Source: Photobacterium piscicola
GTDB lineage: Bacteria; Pseudomonadota; Gammaproteobacteria; Enterobacterales; Vibrionaceae
Direction: 5' to 3'
Assembly (NCBI RefSeq): GCF_900166965.1
Contig: NZ_FUZI01000001.1
Coordinates: 372,001 to 436,000 of the forward strand
DNA: 64,000 bases
The notes under the pieces: model-generated
Seen by the model: the letters and a program-made list of their open reading frames with translations, nothing else
The model's database searches: none
What the model was told of the DNA's origin: nothing
Part shown: positions 1 through 8,222 of the stretch, one piece after another
Layout of the letters: the number at the start of each line of letters is the position of its first letter
Position numbering within the stretch: position 1 is the first letter of the stretch
Program-made: the position numbers and the translations under genes

Positions 1-113
1 TAAGTCGCTGTTTTTGTCGTTGATAATGGCTGTGCACAACCGATGAGGGTTAAGGTGCTGATAGCAATAAATGAGCGAGTAAAAAATTGCTTGAAACGAA
101 GAAAAGTGATCAT
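1..113 (-). CDS. Lipoprotein, N-terminal fragment (runs off the left edge)
   Basis: On the minus strand an open frame starts at the ATG at 113 and is still open at base 1, giving about 37 residues. It begins with a basic stretch (MITFLRFKQFF), then a hydrophobic segment ending in the lipobox LIGC, which is a type II signal peptide. The mature part starting CAQPLSTT is too short to name. No strong ribosome binding site is visible. An overlapping ATG at 121 in another frame gives no sensible signal peptide. The lipoprotein call is inference from the lipobox. Confidence 0.55.
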   Translation of the reverse strand, partial: MITFLRFKQFFTRSFIAISTLTLIGCAQPLSTTKTAT

Positions 114-271
114 TAGAAAACATGTTTCTGAAAAAAGTGAAGCGATTTTACCTGTAATTATGGTGAAGTGCTTTAGATAAATCGTAATTTGTAAAATTTT
201 CTAAATTAAAAATAGTAATTCTTAGTTATGCGAGAATTATATGTCAGTGTTGACACTTTTAGGGTATAAAA

Positions 272-310
272 AAGTCCAAAACACCGATGGTTGTTTTGGA
301 CTTTTATTTT
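272..310 (-). terminator. Intrinsic terminator of the 332-1405 gene
   Basis: A perfect 12-bp stem (272-283 with 292-303, core AGTCCAAAACA) encloses an 8-base loop. Read on the minus strand it is followed by a run of six T. It lies just downstream of the stop codon of the minus-strand gene at 332. T-rich sequence on the other side means it could work in both directions. Confidence 0.8.
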
Positions 311-331
311 CATCAATATGATTAGAAATAT

Positions 332-1405
332 TTAGTTAGCGAGTGGTGGTATACCATGCCATTGGTAGTGATTGTTTGGCTTTTTACTTACAATCCCTTG
401 ATCAAGCAGTTGATGAAAAATAGCATCAACTTCATCGGTCGTTAGTTTGAGTAATTGGCTCACCGCTCGTTTACTGCAATTAACTTGATTTTTACTTAAT
501 GCTTCAATTGCTTGTTCATACATCGTTTTAGGTGGCTCTGGTTCCACTTCTTCTACAATAATCTCATCTGCATCATCAATATCGCTAATGGATGATGTTC
601 CTACCATTGATGGGTCAAAATGCGTTAATAATTGCGGCTGATCTTGAAGATTATAGCCATTAACTGACATAAGCTGTTGACGTTTAAATTGGTAACGGAA
701 GCGATTTTCTTCACCAATCAACCCAACAAAAAAAGCAGCAAAAAAATCAAGCAATACTGATAGGAAAATAACTAATCCCAGTTGTGCAGCTTGGTTACTC
801 ACATTGAAGGTAGTTGCAAGGCTATCAATTAATCCAAGCACTGAACCTTGGCCTACAATTGGTGTTGTATCACGTTCAATCGCTATTTGTTGTTGCTGTT
901 TGCGTAATGCTTCATTTTCTTTTTGAATACGGGTAACACCAGAAGCAATACGTTCCATTTGGATGTATTTTTCTGCGGCGACATTATTAAGATCAATCTG
1001 TTTTTCAATGGCTTGAATTTGCATATTAAATGCATTGATCTTACTTTGTTGAACATTGGCCTCGCTGTGTGCTTTATTGGTGGCACTGTTTATTCCACCG
1101 ACTGAGCCGCCGATAGAAATTGCCGCTAATACAGCATAAAAAGTAAATGCAGTGAAGGTACCACTGTAGTTGCGTCGTGCTTTACGCTCTCCGACTTCGT
1201 ACCATGCAAAAAATTTCCCCAATTCAAAAATGACAGCTAAGCCACCAAAAAGAAACTTCATTAAGGGATCGTCATCAATAGATAAAAACAACAACAGTGA
1301 AAACACGATTGAAGCAAGAATAGCGGCACCTGTGAAGCTATAAACACTCCACATTGCGAAAATCCCTTTAGGGAAACGTACTGGTATATTTTGGTTGAAA
1401 TGCAT
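332..1405 (-). CDS. Membrane protein with coiled coil and C-terminal winged-helix-like tail
   Basis: This 357-residue protein belongs to no family I recognise. Hydrophobic segments lie at about 15-45, 48-66 and 84-105, with another at about 205-236. Between them residues 108-175 are charged and Gln-rich and look like a coiled coil (for example QAIEKQIDLN and RIQKENEALRKQQQQ). After the last membrane segment comes an acidic linker (DIDDADEIIVEEVEPEPP). The C-terminal 60 residues (AIEALSKNQVNCSKRAVSQL onward) resemble a winged-helix fold of the kind in replication or plasmid proteins. A terminator follows at 272-310. Function is unknown; a membrane sensor or mobile-element-derived anchor is only a guess. 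Confidence 0.7.
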   Translation of the reverse strand: MHFNQNIPVRFPKGIFAMWSVYSFTGAAILASIVFSLLLFLSIDDDPLMKFLFGGLAVIFELGKFFAWYEVGERKARRNYSGTFTAFTFYAVLAAISIGGSVGGINSATNKAHSEANVQQSKINAFNMQIQAIEKQIDLNNVAAEKYIQMERIASGVTRIQKENEALRKQQQQIAIERDTTPIVGQGSVLGLIDSLATTFNVSNQAAQLGLVIFLSVLLDFFAAFFVGLIGEENRFRYQFKRQQLMSVNGYNLQDQPQLLTHFDPSMVGTSSISDIDDADEIIVEEVEPEPPKTMYEQAIEALSKNQVNCSKRAVSQLLKLTTDEVDAIFHQLLDQGIVSKKPNNHYQWHGIPPLAN

Positions 1406-1795
1406 AAAAATATCTAAGTAAGGAGCATTTGTTCAGCTGGTCGCACTATAGCGACAAGCATATAAAAGAGCTCTAGGATACAGTAAAATGCTTGTTAACC
1501 CCTTATAAAATCGAGTAATTAAAAAGCCATTGATGTTATTTTGTTCATTATTGCCATTGTTGTTTGAATAACAATCCAAAAGTGTGAATGTAAAAATAAT
1601 TATTAATAACTTCTAACATATAATTAATTATGACAGCGAATTTCAGTGCGTTAAATTAACCTGATATATACCAATATGCTTAAATTGAGTAGCAATATAA
1701 ATATACTAGTGTGAGGCTATGTTTGATATAAATGAGAAGAACTGACTATTTTATGACTACACTTAACACATGACTATTTTTATAGGGTATCGGTA
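1406..1795. other. Intergenic region, 390 bp, nothing recognised
   Basis: This AT-rich stretch lies between two divergently transcribed genes and should carry both promoters. I see no convincing small ORF, RNA gene, long inverted repeat or known operator in it. Confidence 0.5.
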
Positions 1796-2041
1796 ATGTT
1801 TTTTGTCAGTCAACATCAACGCCTTAACCCGCAACAAAATATTAATGATATCGCTTTTTTTGAGCAAGCATTACCCAATAAAATGTTGCTGCACTCAACT
1901 TTTATTTATGTGGAAGAAGGGTATTTCCAATGTGTGTGGGAAGCGGAAAATAGTGATATGTTATTACAATATATTAATACGGCCGTCGGCGATGAATGCC
2001 AAATTGAGTGTTATAATGTCGATCCTTTTACGGCAATTTAA
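1796..2041 (+). CDS. Small protein, DUF4242-like ferredoxin fold (tentative)
   Basis: An 81-residue ORF starts at ATG 1796. Its second half (HSTFIYVEEGYFQCVWEAEN, then a helix, then DECQIECYNVDPF) has the strand-strand-helix-strand pattern of small DUF4242-type proteins, in which a sensor-like 'C-x-(W/Y)-E-A' strand precedes a helix. There is no strong Shine-Dalgarno (only GGGTAT upstream), so expression is not certain. An overlapping frame at 1803-2087 is less protein-like. It stands alone upstream of ansB. Function unknown. Confidence 0.55.
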   Translation: MFFVSQHQRLNPQQNINDIAFFEQALPNKMLLHSTFIYVEEGYFQCVWEAENSDMLLQYINTAVGDECQIECYNVDPFTAI

Positions 2042-2132
2042 TAATTTTTTCGTGGTATTGTTACCGTGCTGTTTTATTAGTGTTTGAATGATGATTGTTT
2101 TTTGTTTTCATTAATGGTTTCAGTGTCTTTTG

Positions 2133-2148
2133 TGTGATTACGATCACT
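2133..2148. promoter_or_regulatory. CRP-like site upstream of ansB
   Basis: The 16-mer TGTGATTACGATCACT matches the CRP consensus TGTGA-N6-TCACA at 9 of 10 specified bases. It is about 100 bp upstream of the ansB start. Its core also resembles FNR half-sites, which fits the known CRP/FNR control of ansB in E. coli. Binding is inferred, not shown. Confidence 0.65.
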
Positions 2149-2251
2149 TTCATTGTGTATAAATAGTGACACTCAGCGCAAAAAAATATTCTATTAATAA
2201 TATTATCTATACCATAAATAAATATTAACAATATAACTTATGGTGTGAGTG

Positions 2252-3313
2252 ATGAATAAAAATCCTGTCTGTATTGCGATGCTTGTTGCTGGTTTGTGTG
2301 TGAGTTCGTTGTCTGTTGCTGCCGATTTGCCTAATATCAAAATTTTAGCAACGGGTGGAACCATTGCAGGCGCTGGACAATCAGCAACAGAGTCTGCTTA
2401 TACGTCGGGCCAAGTTGGCATTAAATCATTAATTAACGCTGTACCTTCAATGACAAAAATTGCGGATGTTAGCGGTGAGCAAGTTGTTAATATTGGCTCG
2501 CAAGATATGAATGATCAGGTGTGGCTTACTCTATCTAAACGTATTAATGAACTATTAGCACAAGATGATGTTGATGGTGTTGTTGTTACTCATGGTACCG
2601 ACACCATGGAAGAAACCGCTTATTTCCTAGACTTGACTATTAACAGTGATAAGCCAGTCGTGCTTGTTGGTGCAATGCGACCATCAACGGCGGTGAGTGC
2701 TGATGGTCCAGCTAATTTATATAATGCTGTTGTGACGGCTGTTGATAAAGACTCAAAAGGACGCGGCGTATTAGTCGCAATGAATGATACAGTGCTAGAT
2801 GCACGTGATGTCACAAAAACCAATACTACGGCCGTTGATACTTTTCGAGCACCTAATTTTGGTTCGTTAGGTTATATCCATAATAGTGATGTTATTTATC
2901 AACGTGCGCCTGAGCGTCATCATACAACAGCAACACATTTTGATGTATCGAAGCTGACCACTTTACCAAAAGTAGGCATCGTTTATAATTACTCCAATGC
3001 GTCAGCATTACCTGTAACTGCGTTAGTGAATGCTAAATTTGATGGTATTGTCAGTGCGGGCGTGGGTAACGGTAATATGTATAAAGCTATTTTTGATGAA
3101 TTAGCCAAAGCAAGTAAAGAGGGGACAATGGTTGTACGTAGTTCACGAGTTCCTACAGGTTCTACGACACTAGCCGCTGAAATTGATGATGCGAAATATG
3201 GTTTTGTTGCAGCTGGAACACTCAATCCACAAAAAGCACGTATTTTATTAATGCTATCGCTAACACAAACAAAAAATTATAAAGATGTTCAAAAGATGTT
3301 TCAGTATTACTAA
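2252..3313 (+). CDS. ansB: Periplasmic (type II) L-asparaginase
   Basis: It hydrolyses L-asparagine to aspartate and ammonia in the periplasm. The 353-residue protein has a Sec signal peptide (cleavage near SVAA|DLP, residues 21-25). Both asparaginase signatures are intact: ILATGGTIAG at 31-40 with nucleophile Thr34, and THGTDTMEET around 113-122 with the second catalytic Thr/Asp pair. The signal peptide and length fit type II (AnsB) rather than cytoplasmic AnsA. The ATG at 2252 is preferred to the GTG one codon upstream. A CRP-like site lies at 2133-2148 and a terminator shared with the convergent gene at 3332-3370. Confidence 0.95.
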   Translation: MNKNPVCIAMLVAGLCVSSLSVAADLPNIKILATGGTIAGAGQSATESAYTSGQVGIKSLINAVPSMTKIADVSGEQVVNIGSQDMNDQVWLTLSKRINELLAQDDVDGVVVTHGTDTMEETAYFLDLTINSDKPVVLVGAMRPSTAVSADGPANLYNAVVTAVDKDSKGRGVLVAMNDTVLDARDVTKTNTTAVDTFRAPNFGSLGYIHNSDVIYQRAPERHHTTATHFDVSKLTTLPKVGIVYNYSNASALPVTALVNAKFDGIVSAGVGNGNMYKAIFDELAKASKEGTMVVRSSRVPTGSTTLAAEIDDAKYGFVAAGTLNPQKARILLMLSLTQTKNYKDVQKMFQYY

Positions 3314-3331
3314 ACGTCATATTTAAAGAAC

Positions 3332-3370
3332 AACACAACAAGACATAATATTAAGTCTTGTTGTGTTTTC
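3332..3370. terminator. Bidirectional terminator between ansB and the DsbA-like gene
   Basis: A perfect 13-bp stem (3332-3344 with 3355-3367, core ACACAACAAGAC) with an AT loop sits between two convergent stop codons, with T-rich sequence after it on the plus strand. Confidence 0.75.
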
Positions 3371-3386
3371 TGTTTCAATTTAGCTA

Positions 3387-4166
3387 TTATTTAGTGCTTG
3401 CTTGTAGATCACTGATTGCTTTTTCTAGAGCATCAGGATTGTAACCATTAATAATAGTAATATTATCGGTAGTGATATTATTTGTTGGCATCACAATTAA
3501 TGCAGGGGTGCCTTGGAAACCTAATTTACTAAATAACTCAAAGTTATTCATAAAGGTATTATTTGCATCAAATTTAGACACATCAACACCAACGCTTGTT
3601 GCGATACTATTAATATCTTGTTTGGTTAATTTACCTTCATCTTTACCTGTTGCAAATACGGCATTATGGTATTTAGCGTATGTTGCGCCACCTTTTTGTT
3701 GGTAGATCCAATTACCCATATCGGCAGCATATTTTGATGCTTCCCAACGTGATGCAAAGATAGGTGTTTCTTTAAATATGAATTTTACATCTGGATTTTT
3801 TTCTTCTAATTGCTTGACGGTATCTGCAATTTTAGAACAATACATGCATTGGTAATCAAAGAATTCAATCACATTCACTTTAGCGTCTTTAGGGCCAATA
3901 AAGGGTGTTGCTTTATCATTTATAAGCTGTTCAGCATTTGCAATCACGACTTTTTTAGCTTCAACTTGTTGAGCTTGCATCTGTTGCTGTTGTAATGTCT
4001 GAGACGCTTTTACTAATACATCGGGATGATTAATAATATATTGACTTGCAATTTTCTCAATTTGTGCTTTTTGTTGAGCTGTAAAGTTGTCACTGTTATT
4101 GGCTGTTGTTTCATTACAACCGGTAAGTAATGCACCTAACATAATTGGTAGAAGTAATTTTTTCAT
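3387..4166 (-). CDS. DsbA-family thiol-disulfide lipoprotein with N-terminal stalk (ScsC/Com1-like)
   Basis: A 259-residue periplasmic thioredoxin-fold protein. The signal peptide ends in the lipobox LLTGC, so it should be membrane-anchored. Residues about 30-85 are a Gln-rich helix (QKAQIEKIASQYIINHPDVL, LQQQQMQAQQ) like the oligomerisation stalk of ScsC/Com1 proteins. The catalytic motif is CMYC in the context FFDYQCMYCS, and the cis-Pro loop is GTPALIV. The stalk suggests an oligomeric isomerase or reductase rather than monomeric DsbA; this is inference. The ATG at 4166 gives a standard signal peptide; a GTG five codons upstream is the alternative. It is transcribed convergently with ansB. 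Confidence 0.85.
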   Translation of the reverse strand: MKKLLLPIMLGALLTGCNETTANNSDNFTAQQKAQIEKIASQYIINHPDVLVKASQTLQQQQMQAQQVEAKKVVIANAEQLINDKATPFIGPKDAKVNVIEFFDYQCMYCSKIADTVKQLEEKNPDVKFIFKETPIFASRWEASKYAADMGNWIYQQKGGATYAKYHNAVFATGKDEGKLTKQDINSIATSVGVDVSKFDANNTFMNNFELFSKLGFQGTPALIVMPTNNITTDNITIINGYNPDALEKAISDLQASTK

Positions 4167-4382
4167 CGTATTATCAATCACTATAAATATTTATTGGTCA
4201 GAATATCATTTAGAGTAATAATAAAGTAACTTAGTTCAAGTTATTTCAGTAAAATGTCAATTATTAGCAATTAAAAGTAGTAAATATTAATATATTTAGT
4301 TAAATTCCATCAAAGCAATTAAATGTTATTTTTTGCTTTTGTTTTTTATGGATCTTATATTCCAGATAAAATAACGATTTAA

Positions 4383-4398
4383 TGTGATAACTATCACT
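4383..4398. promoter_or_regulatory. CRP-like site upstream of aphA
   Basis: TGTGATAACTATCACT matches TGTGA-N6-TCACA at 9 of 10 specified bases and lies about 60 bp upstream of the aphA ATG, a suitable activator position. It closely resembles the ansB upstream site. Confidence 0.65.
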
Positions 4399-4458
4399 TT
4401 ATATATAAATATGAATCGTTAGATTATCAATTCAATTTTTTTGATTATTGATTCTAAA

Positions 4459-5178
4459 ATGAAAAAGACATTTACTGCGATTACTATTTCTTCTTTGCTT
4501 GCTTTGAGTCTTGTTTCTAGTTCTGTAATGGCTGAGCCAAAAGTACCTGCGACTGAAACAGGATATAGCACTATTCAATTAACACAAATGGGCCAGCCTA
4601 AAAGTGTTCATTGGGTAACAGTGGAGCAAATTGCTCAGCAATTAAAAGGCAAACCACCAATGGCGGTAGGTTTTGATGTTGATGATACTGTATTATTTAG
4701 CTCTCCAGGTTTTTATCGTGGCAAACAAGTCTTTTCTCCAAACAGTTTTAGCTATTTAAAAGATCAAAAATTCTGGGATAAAATGAATTGTGAGTGGGAA
4801 AAATTCAGTATTCCAAAACAAATTGGTAAAGAGTTAATTGCTATGCACCAAAAGCGTGGCGATGATATTTACTTTATCACTGGTCGCGATCCTTCAAAAT
4901 GTGAAATCACCACACAATATCTAAAAGATGTGTTTGGTATTAAACATATGAATAAAGTTATTTTTGCAGGTTCTAGTAAAACAACTAATACTAAGACACC
5001 TTATATAAAAGCTGAAAATATTAAAGTTTATTACGGTGACTCTGATGGTGATATCACAGCCGCTCGTGATGCTGGTGCTGTGGGTATTCGTGTTATGCGC
5101 CCGGCTAACTCAACTAATCGTCCTATTGCTAAAAATGGTATCTATGGTGAAGAGGTTGTTGTTAACTCACAATACTAG
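4459..5178 (+). CDS. aphA: Class B acid phosphatase
   Basis: A periplasmic HAD-superfamily phosphatase/phosphotransferase that removes phosphate from nucleotides and other monoesters. The 239-residue protein starts with a Sec signal peptide (cleavage near VMA|EPK). The class B signature FDVDDTVLFSSPGF is at about 72-85, with nucleophile Asp73 and Asp75. The second motif YGDSDGDITAARDAG supplies the metal-binding aspartates. Length matches E. coli AphA. I place the start at ATG 4459 because the upstream TTG would add six residues before the signal peptide. A CRP-like site is at 4383-4398 and a strong terminator follows. Confidence 0.95.
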   Translation: MKKTFTAITISSLLALSLVSSSVMAEPKVPATETGYSTIQLTQMGQPKSVHWVTVEQIAQQLKGKPPMAVGFDVDDTVLFSSPGFYRGKQVFSPNSFSYLKDQKFWDKMNCEWEKFSIPKQIGKELIAMHQKRGDDIYFITGRDPSKCEITTQYLKDVFGIKHMNKVIFAGSSKTTNTKTPYIKAENIKVYYGDSDGDITAARDAGAVGIRVMRPANSTNRPIAKNGIYGEEVVVNSQY

Positions 5179-5220
5179 TTGTTATTTATAAGCACAATAT
5201 TGGGGTTTTATTTACATAAT

Positions 5221-5258
5221 AAATGCCTGATCTATTATCAATAGATCAGGCATTTTTA
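5221..5258 (+). terminator. Intrinsic terminator of aphA
   Basis: A perfect 16-bp stem (5221-5236 with 5240-5255, core ATGCCTGATCTAT) with a 3-base loop is followed by a T run, 42 bp after the aphA stop codon. Confidence 0.85.
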
Positions 5259-5367
5259 TATCCAGTCATTGGCTTAGAACGTTGAGACTTTGGGTTAATA
5301 TTTATAAGCGTAATGAGTGTGGTAGTATTGGCCGACATAAAACCAGCGTTAAAAGAGGTAAATATCG

Positions 5368-5781
5368 ATGCTAGTGATTTCTAATGCTGTGAGTTTAGGT
5401 GATTGGGAGATTGAATTAACGGCTATACGTGCTCAAGGTGCGGGTGGACAAAACGTTAATAAAGTATCAAGTGCTATTCATTTACGGTTTGATATCAAGC
5501 GGTCATCTTTGCCTGAATTTTATAAAGAACGATTACTAAAATTATCAGATAGTCGTATAACTAAAGATGGCGTGATTGTTTTAAAGAGCCAACAACATCG
5601 CACTCAAGAAATGAATAGAGAAGAAGCCTTATTGCGTTTAAAACAGTTGATTCAGAGTGTAATGACGGTGCAAAAAGCGCGCCGAGCAACAAAGCCAACT
5701 AAAGGTTCTCAAGTTCGAAGAATGGATAAGAAAAATCAACGGGGCCAGACCAAGCAATTGCGTGGCAAAGTACAAATGTAA
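5368..5781 (+). CDS. arfB: Alternative ribosome-rescue factor ArfB (YaeJ)
   Basis: A codon-independent peptidyl-tRNA hydrolase that releases stalled ribosomes lacking a stop codon. The 137-residue protein has the release-factor GGQ motif (RAQGAGGQNVNK) near residue 28. Its long basic C-terminal tail (KARRATKPTKGSQVRR through KQLRGKVQM) is the part that enters the empty mRNA channel in ArfB. Length and tail separate it from RF1/RF2. AGAGG lies nine bases upstream of the ATG. It appears monocistronic. Confidence 0.95.
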   Translation: MLVISNAVSLGDWEIELTAIRAQGAGGQNVNKVSSAIHLRFDIKRSSLPEFYKERLLKLSDSRITKDGVIVLKSQQHRTQEMNREEALLRLKQLIQSVMTVQKARRATKPTKGSQVRRMDKKNQRGQTKQLRGKVQM

Positions 5782-5964
5782 ATAAGAAAGAATCAGTAAG
5801 GTTGTTGCCGTTCGTTTAATGGAATATTTAATGTGATATTGACTGCATTATCATACGAGTTTTTAGGCGTCATTGTCGCTATCTATTAAAATCGAATTCT
5901 ATTCAAGATCAGTAAGAGAAGAGCTTATTGATCAATACATGCGCTACTGATTTGGTGAACAAGG

Positions 5965-6408
5965 ATGTTTGAAAAAAAGACGTTGCAACTATTACAATTA
6001 TTTTATCGTGAAACTGAGCGCGTACGCTTACTTGATATTGATCAATTACCTGTATTAGGGGTTGAACAACAACCTGTGATGAACCTATGGTTAGAGACTA
6101 AGCGCAATTTTCAACGCGATGAAATTTACCAACAATATTGGATTAAAACGTGTAGTGCTGGTTATATCACTGAATTACGGTTACATGCTGATGGTACTTT
6201 AGATGAATATACGCTGTTTAATCGTCTACATACTCAAGGACGGTGGCAATTAGTTGATGGCGTTATCGAGATAGAGATCATTAAAGGTGATAACTGCTAT
6301 CGCTGTGCTGTATACGCCAATCGTTATATTAATATTCATTCCGCTATCGAATATAAAAATGATCAACTTCATTCTTATTTAAAATTGGCGCAAACTCGTC
6401 CGATTTAG
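5965..6408 (+). CDS. Conserved-looking hypothetical protein (147 aa)
   Basis: I do not recognise this 147-residue cytoplasmic protein. It has no signal peptide or membrane segment. The first third is helical (MFEKKTLQLLQLFYRETERV). The rest alternates short strands (ITELRLHADGTLDEY, GRWQLVDGVIEIEII, CYRCAVYANRYINIHS), suggesting a small beta-sheet domain. AAGG sits very close to the ATG. It precedes an aspartoacylase-type gene by about 100 bp in the same direction. Confidence 0.7.
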   Translation: MFEKKTLQLLQLFYRETERVRLLDIDQLPVLGVEQQPVMNLWLETKRNFQRDEIYQQYWIKTCSAGYITELRLHADGTLDEYTLFNRLHTQGRWQLVDGVIEIEIIKGDNCYRCAVYANRYINIHSAIEYKNDQLHSYLKLAQTRPI

Positions 6409-6504
6409 CGATATATAATCAATTTTTTGTCTAATAAATAGACTTCCAAAAGTGATTAAAGTTAGTACACTAAGACTTATCAGTGAATATATTAGGACAC
6501 AAGG

Positions 6505-7392
6505 ATGAGTATAATAAAAAAGGTGGCGATTGTTGGTGGTACGCACGGCAATGAATTTAGTGGTATTTACTTATTACGTAAATGGCAGCAATCAACAGCA
6601 TTAACCCGTGATAGTTTTAGTGTTGAAACCGTATTTGCGAACCCTAAAGCGCACGATGATAATAAACGTTATATTGACCATGATTTAAATCGTCAATTTA
6701 ATTTGTCTGACTTAGCCAATAATGATCTAGCAAGCTATGAACAGAGTCGCGCCAAAGCGATCAATCAACAGATTGGTCCTAAAGGTGATGCTCGCATTGA
6801 TTTTATTATCGATTTACACAATACCACCAGTAATATGGGGCCTTCTTTAATTCTACTGCAATCTGATAGCTTTAATCGTCAGATGGGGGCATATGTTAAA
6901 ATGCAGATGCCTGATGCTGTAGTCGTATTTGAAGATCATACCCCAGTTGAACAAAACCATTTCCTTAGTACTATTGCATTACAGGGCGTTATTGTTGAAG
7001 TTGGGCCGCAGCCACAATCGGTGATCCGTCAGGATATTCTTGATTGGATGGATGAGATGACAACGCATATTCTTGATTTTGTTCATCTGCATAATACCAA
7101 TGAACTTATTCCTTTAATTCCAAGCTATGAAGCATTCCGCTACCACGAAACACTGTCATTGCCAGAAGATGAGCAAGGACAGCGTATTGGCATGGTACAT
7201 CGTTCAGTGCAAGATAATGATTTTAAACCGCTACGTAATGGTGATCCAATCTTTACTTTGTTTGATGGCACAGAAGTGTATTGGCAAGGTGATTACGAAG
7301 CGTATCCTCATTTTATTAATGAAGCCGCTTATTATGATAATAATCTAGCGATGTCTTTGGCGAAGAAAATTGTGATGGAAACCCATGGTTAA
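6505..7392 (+). CDS. Aspartoacylase / AstE-AspA family deacylase
   Basis: A zinc carboxypeptidase-fold (M14-related) amidohydrolase expected to cleave an N-acyl amino acid such as N-acetylaspartate or an acyl-aromatic amino acid. The zinc motif is GGTHGNEFSG near residues 11-20 (His and Glu ligands). DHDLNRQF near 65 supplies the conserved substrate-binding DxNR. IIDLHNTTSNMG near 105 carries the third zinc His. VEVGPQ near 167 has the catalytic Glu. The 295 residues fit the aspartoacylase subfamily better than AstE. Start at ATG 6505 with ACAAGG just upstream. A second M14-type deacylase lies at 51211-52218. Confidence 0.88.
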   Translation: MSIIKKVAIVGGTHGNEFSGIYLLRKWQQSTALTRDSFSVETVFANPKAHDDNKRYIDHDLNRQFNLSDLANNDLASYEQSRAKAINQQIGPKGDARIDFIIDLHNTTSNMGPSLILLQSDSFNRQMGAYVKMQMPDAVVVFEDHTPVEQNHFLSTIALQGVIVEVGPQPQSVIRQDILDWMDEMTTHILDFVHLHNTNELIPLIPSYEAFRYHETLSLPEDEQGQRIGMVHRSVQDNDFKPLRNGDPIFTLFDGTEVYWQGDYEAYPHFINEAAYYDNNLAMSLAKKIVMETHG

Positions 7393-7424
7393 TTTGTTTG
7401 GGTGATAGCTAATTAGTATGTACG

Positions 7425-7452
7425 ATTACGCCTCAGGATACTGAGGCGTAAT
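7425..7452. terminator. Hairpin between convergent genes
   Basis: A perfect 11-bp stem (7426-7436 with 7441-7451, core ACGCCTCAG) has a GATA loop. It separates the convergent aspartoacylase and ABC-transporter genes. Neither strand has a long T run, so termination strength is uncertain. Confidence 0.55.
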
Positions 7453-7460
7453 AAAATGGC

Positions 7461-8222
7461 TCACTGTGATCTATTTGATGATTTAACAACGACAATTGGC
7501 CGATCATCGATAATGGCAACGTGTGAATCAACATCAAATACCGACCAAATTAAAGGGGGTGTAATCGTTGTTATTGGATCGCCATAAGCAAAAAGCTGGC
7601 CTTGGTGCAATGCTGCCACTTTGGTTGAATATTGAATGGCCAAATTAAGATCATGAATAACCATTAATACACAAGCTTGAGTTTCTTGACTGTATTTTCT
7701 TACAAAATCAAGAAGCTTCATTTGGTTATGCATATCAAGCGCCGATGTCGGTTCATCAAGTATCAGCACTTTCGGTTGGTTAATAACGGCTTGCGCAAGC
7801 CCTACCATTTGGCTTTCACCGCCAGATAATTCAGTACACACTTTATTGGCTAAATGTAAAATTCCCATTTGTTTTAATAATTGTAAACTTTTTTCTGCAC
7901 TGTTCGCTTTAGCAAATAAAGAATGTGATCCCATATTTAACGTGGTGATCAATAATTCAACCACGGTAATGGTGGCTGAAATACGGTGATCTTGAGGTAA
8001 GTAGCCAATATTCTCTAATGTTAACGGCTTTCCATGCAGTAATATTTGATGTGAATGTTGACGTAGATTTTGGGTAATATGTCGCAGTAAGGTTGATTTA
8101 CCAGCACCATTTTTACCGATAATCGCCACCATTTCGCCTAAGGCAATGGCGGGTAGGGATAAGTTATCTAAGATTACGTTATTGTCAAATGCGACTGAAA
8201 TATCATTAATTGCAAGTGCCAT
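7461..8222 (-). CDS. Iron/siderophore-type ABC transporter ATP-binding protein (FecE/FhuC-like)
   Basis: The cytoplasmic ATPase of the importer encoded with the next two genes. It has 253 residues, Walker A GKNGAGKST near 37-45, Walker B VLILDEPTSALD near 155-166 and the switch His in MVIHDLNLA. The ABC signature reads LSGGESQMVGLAQAV rather than the common LSGGERQRVxLARAL, so the usual arginines are replaced. Its start overlaps the permease stop by one base (TAATG), implying translational coupling. The Fur-box-like site upstream of the operon suggests iron uptake, but a related cargo such as heme or another metal chelate is possible. Confidence 0.9.
   Translation of the reverse strand: MALAINDISVAFDNNVILDNLSLPAIALGEMVAIIGKNGAGKSTLLRHITQNLRQHSHQILLHGKPLTLENIGYLPQDHRISATITVVELLITTLNMGSHSLFAKANSAEKSLQLLKQMGILHLANKVCTELSGGESQMVGLAQAVINQPKVLILDEPTSALDMHNQMKLLDFVRKYSQETQACVLMVIHDLNLAIQYSTKVAALHQGQLFAYGDPITTITPPLIWSVFDVDSHVAIIDDRPIVVVKSSNRSQ

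Noticed and set aside
1803..2087. A second open frame overlapping the 81-residue gene at 1796
   Set aside because: It lacks the strand-helix pattern of the 1796 frame and runs on past the stop of that gene into an unlikely tail.
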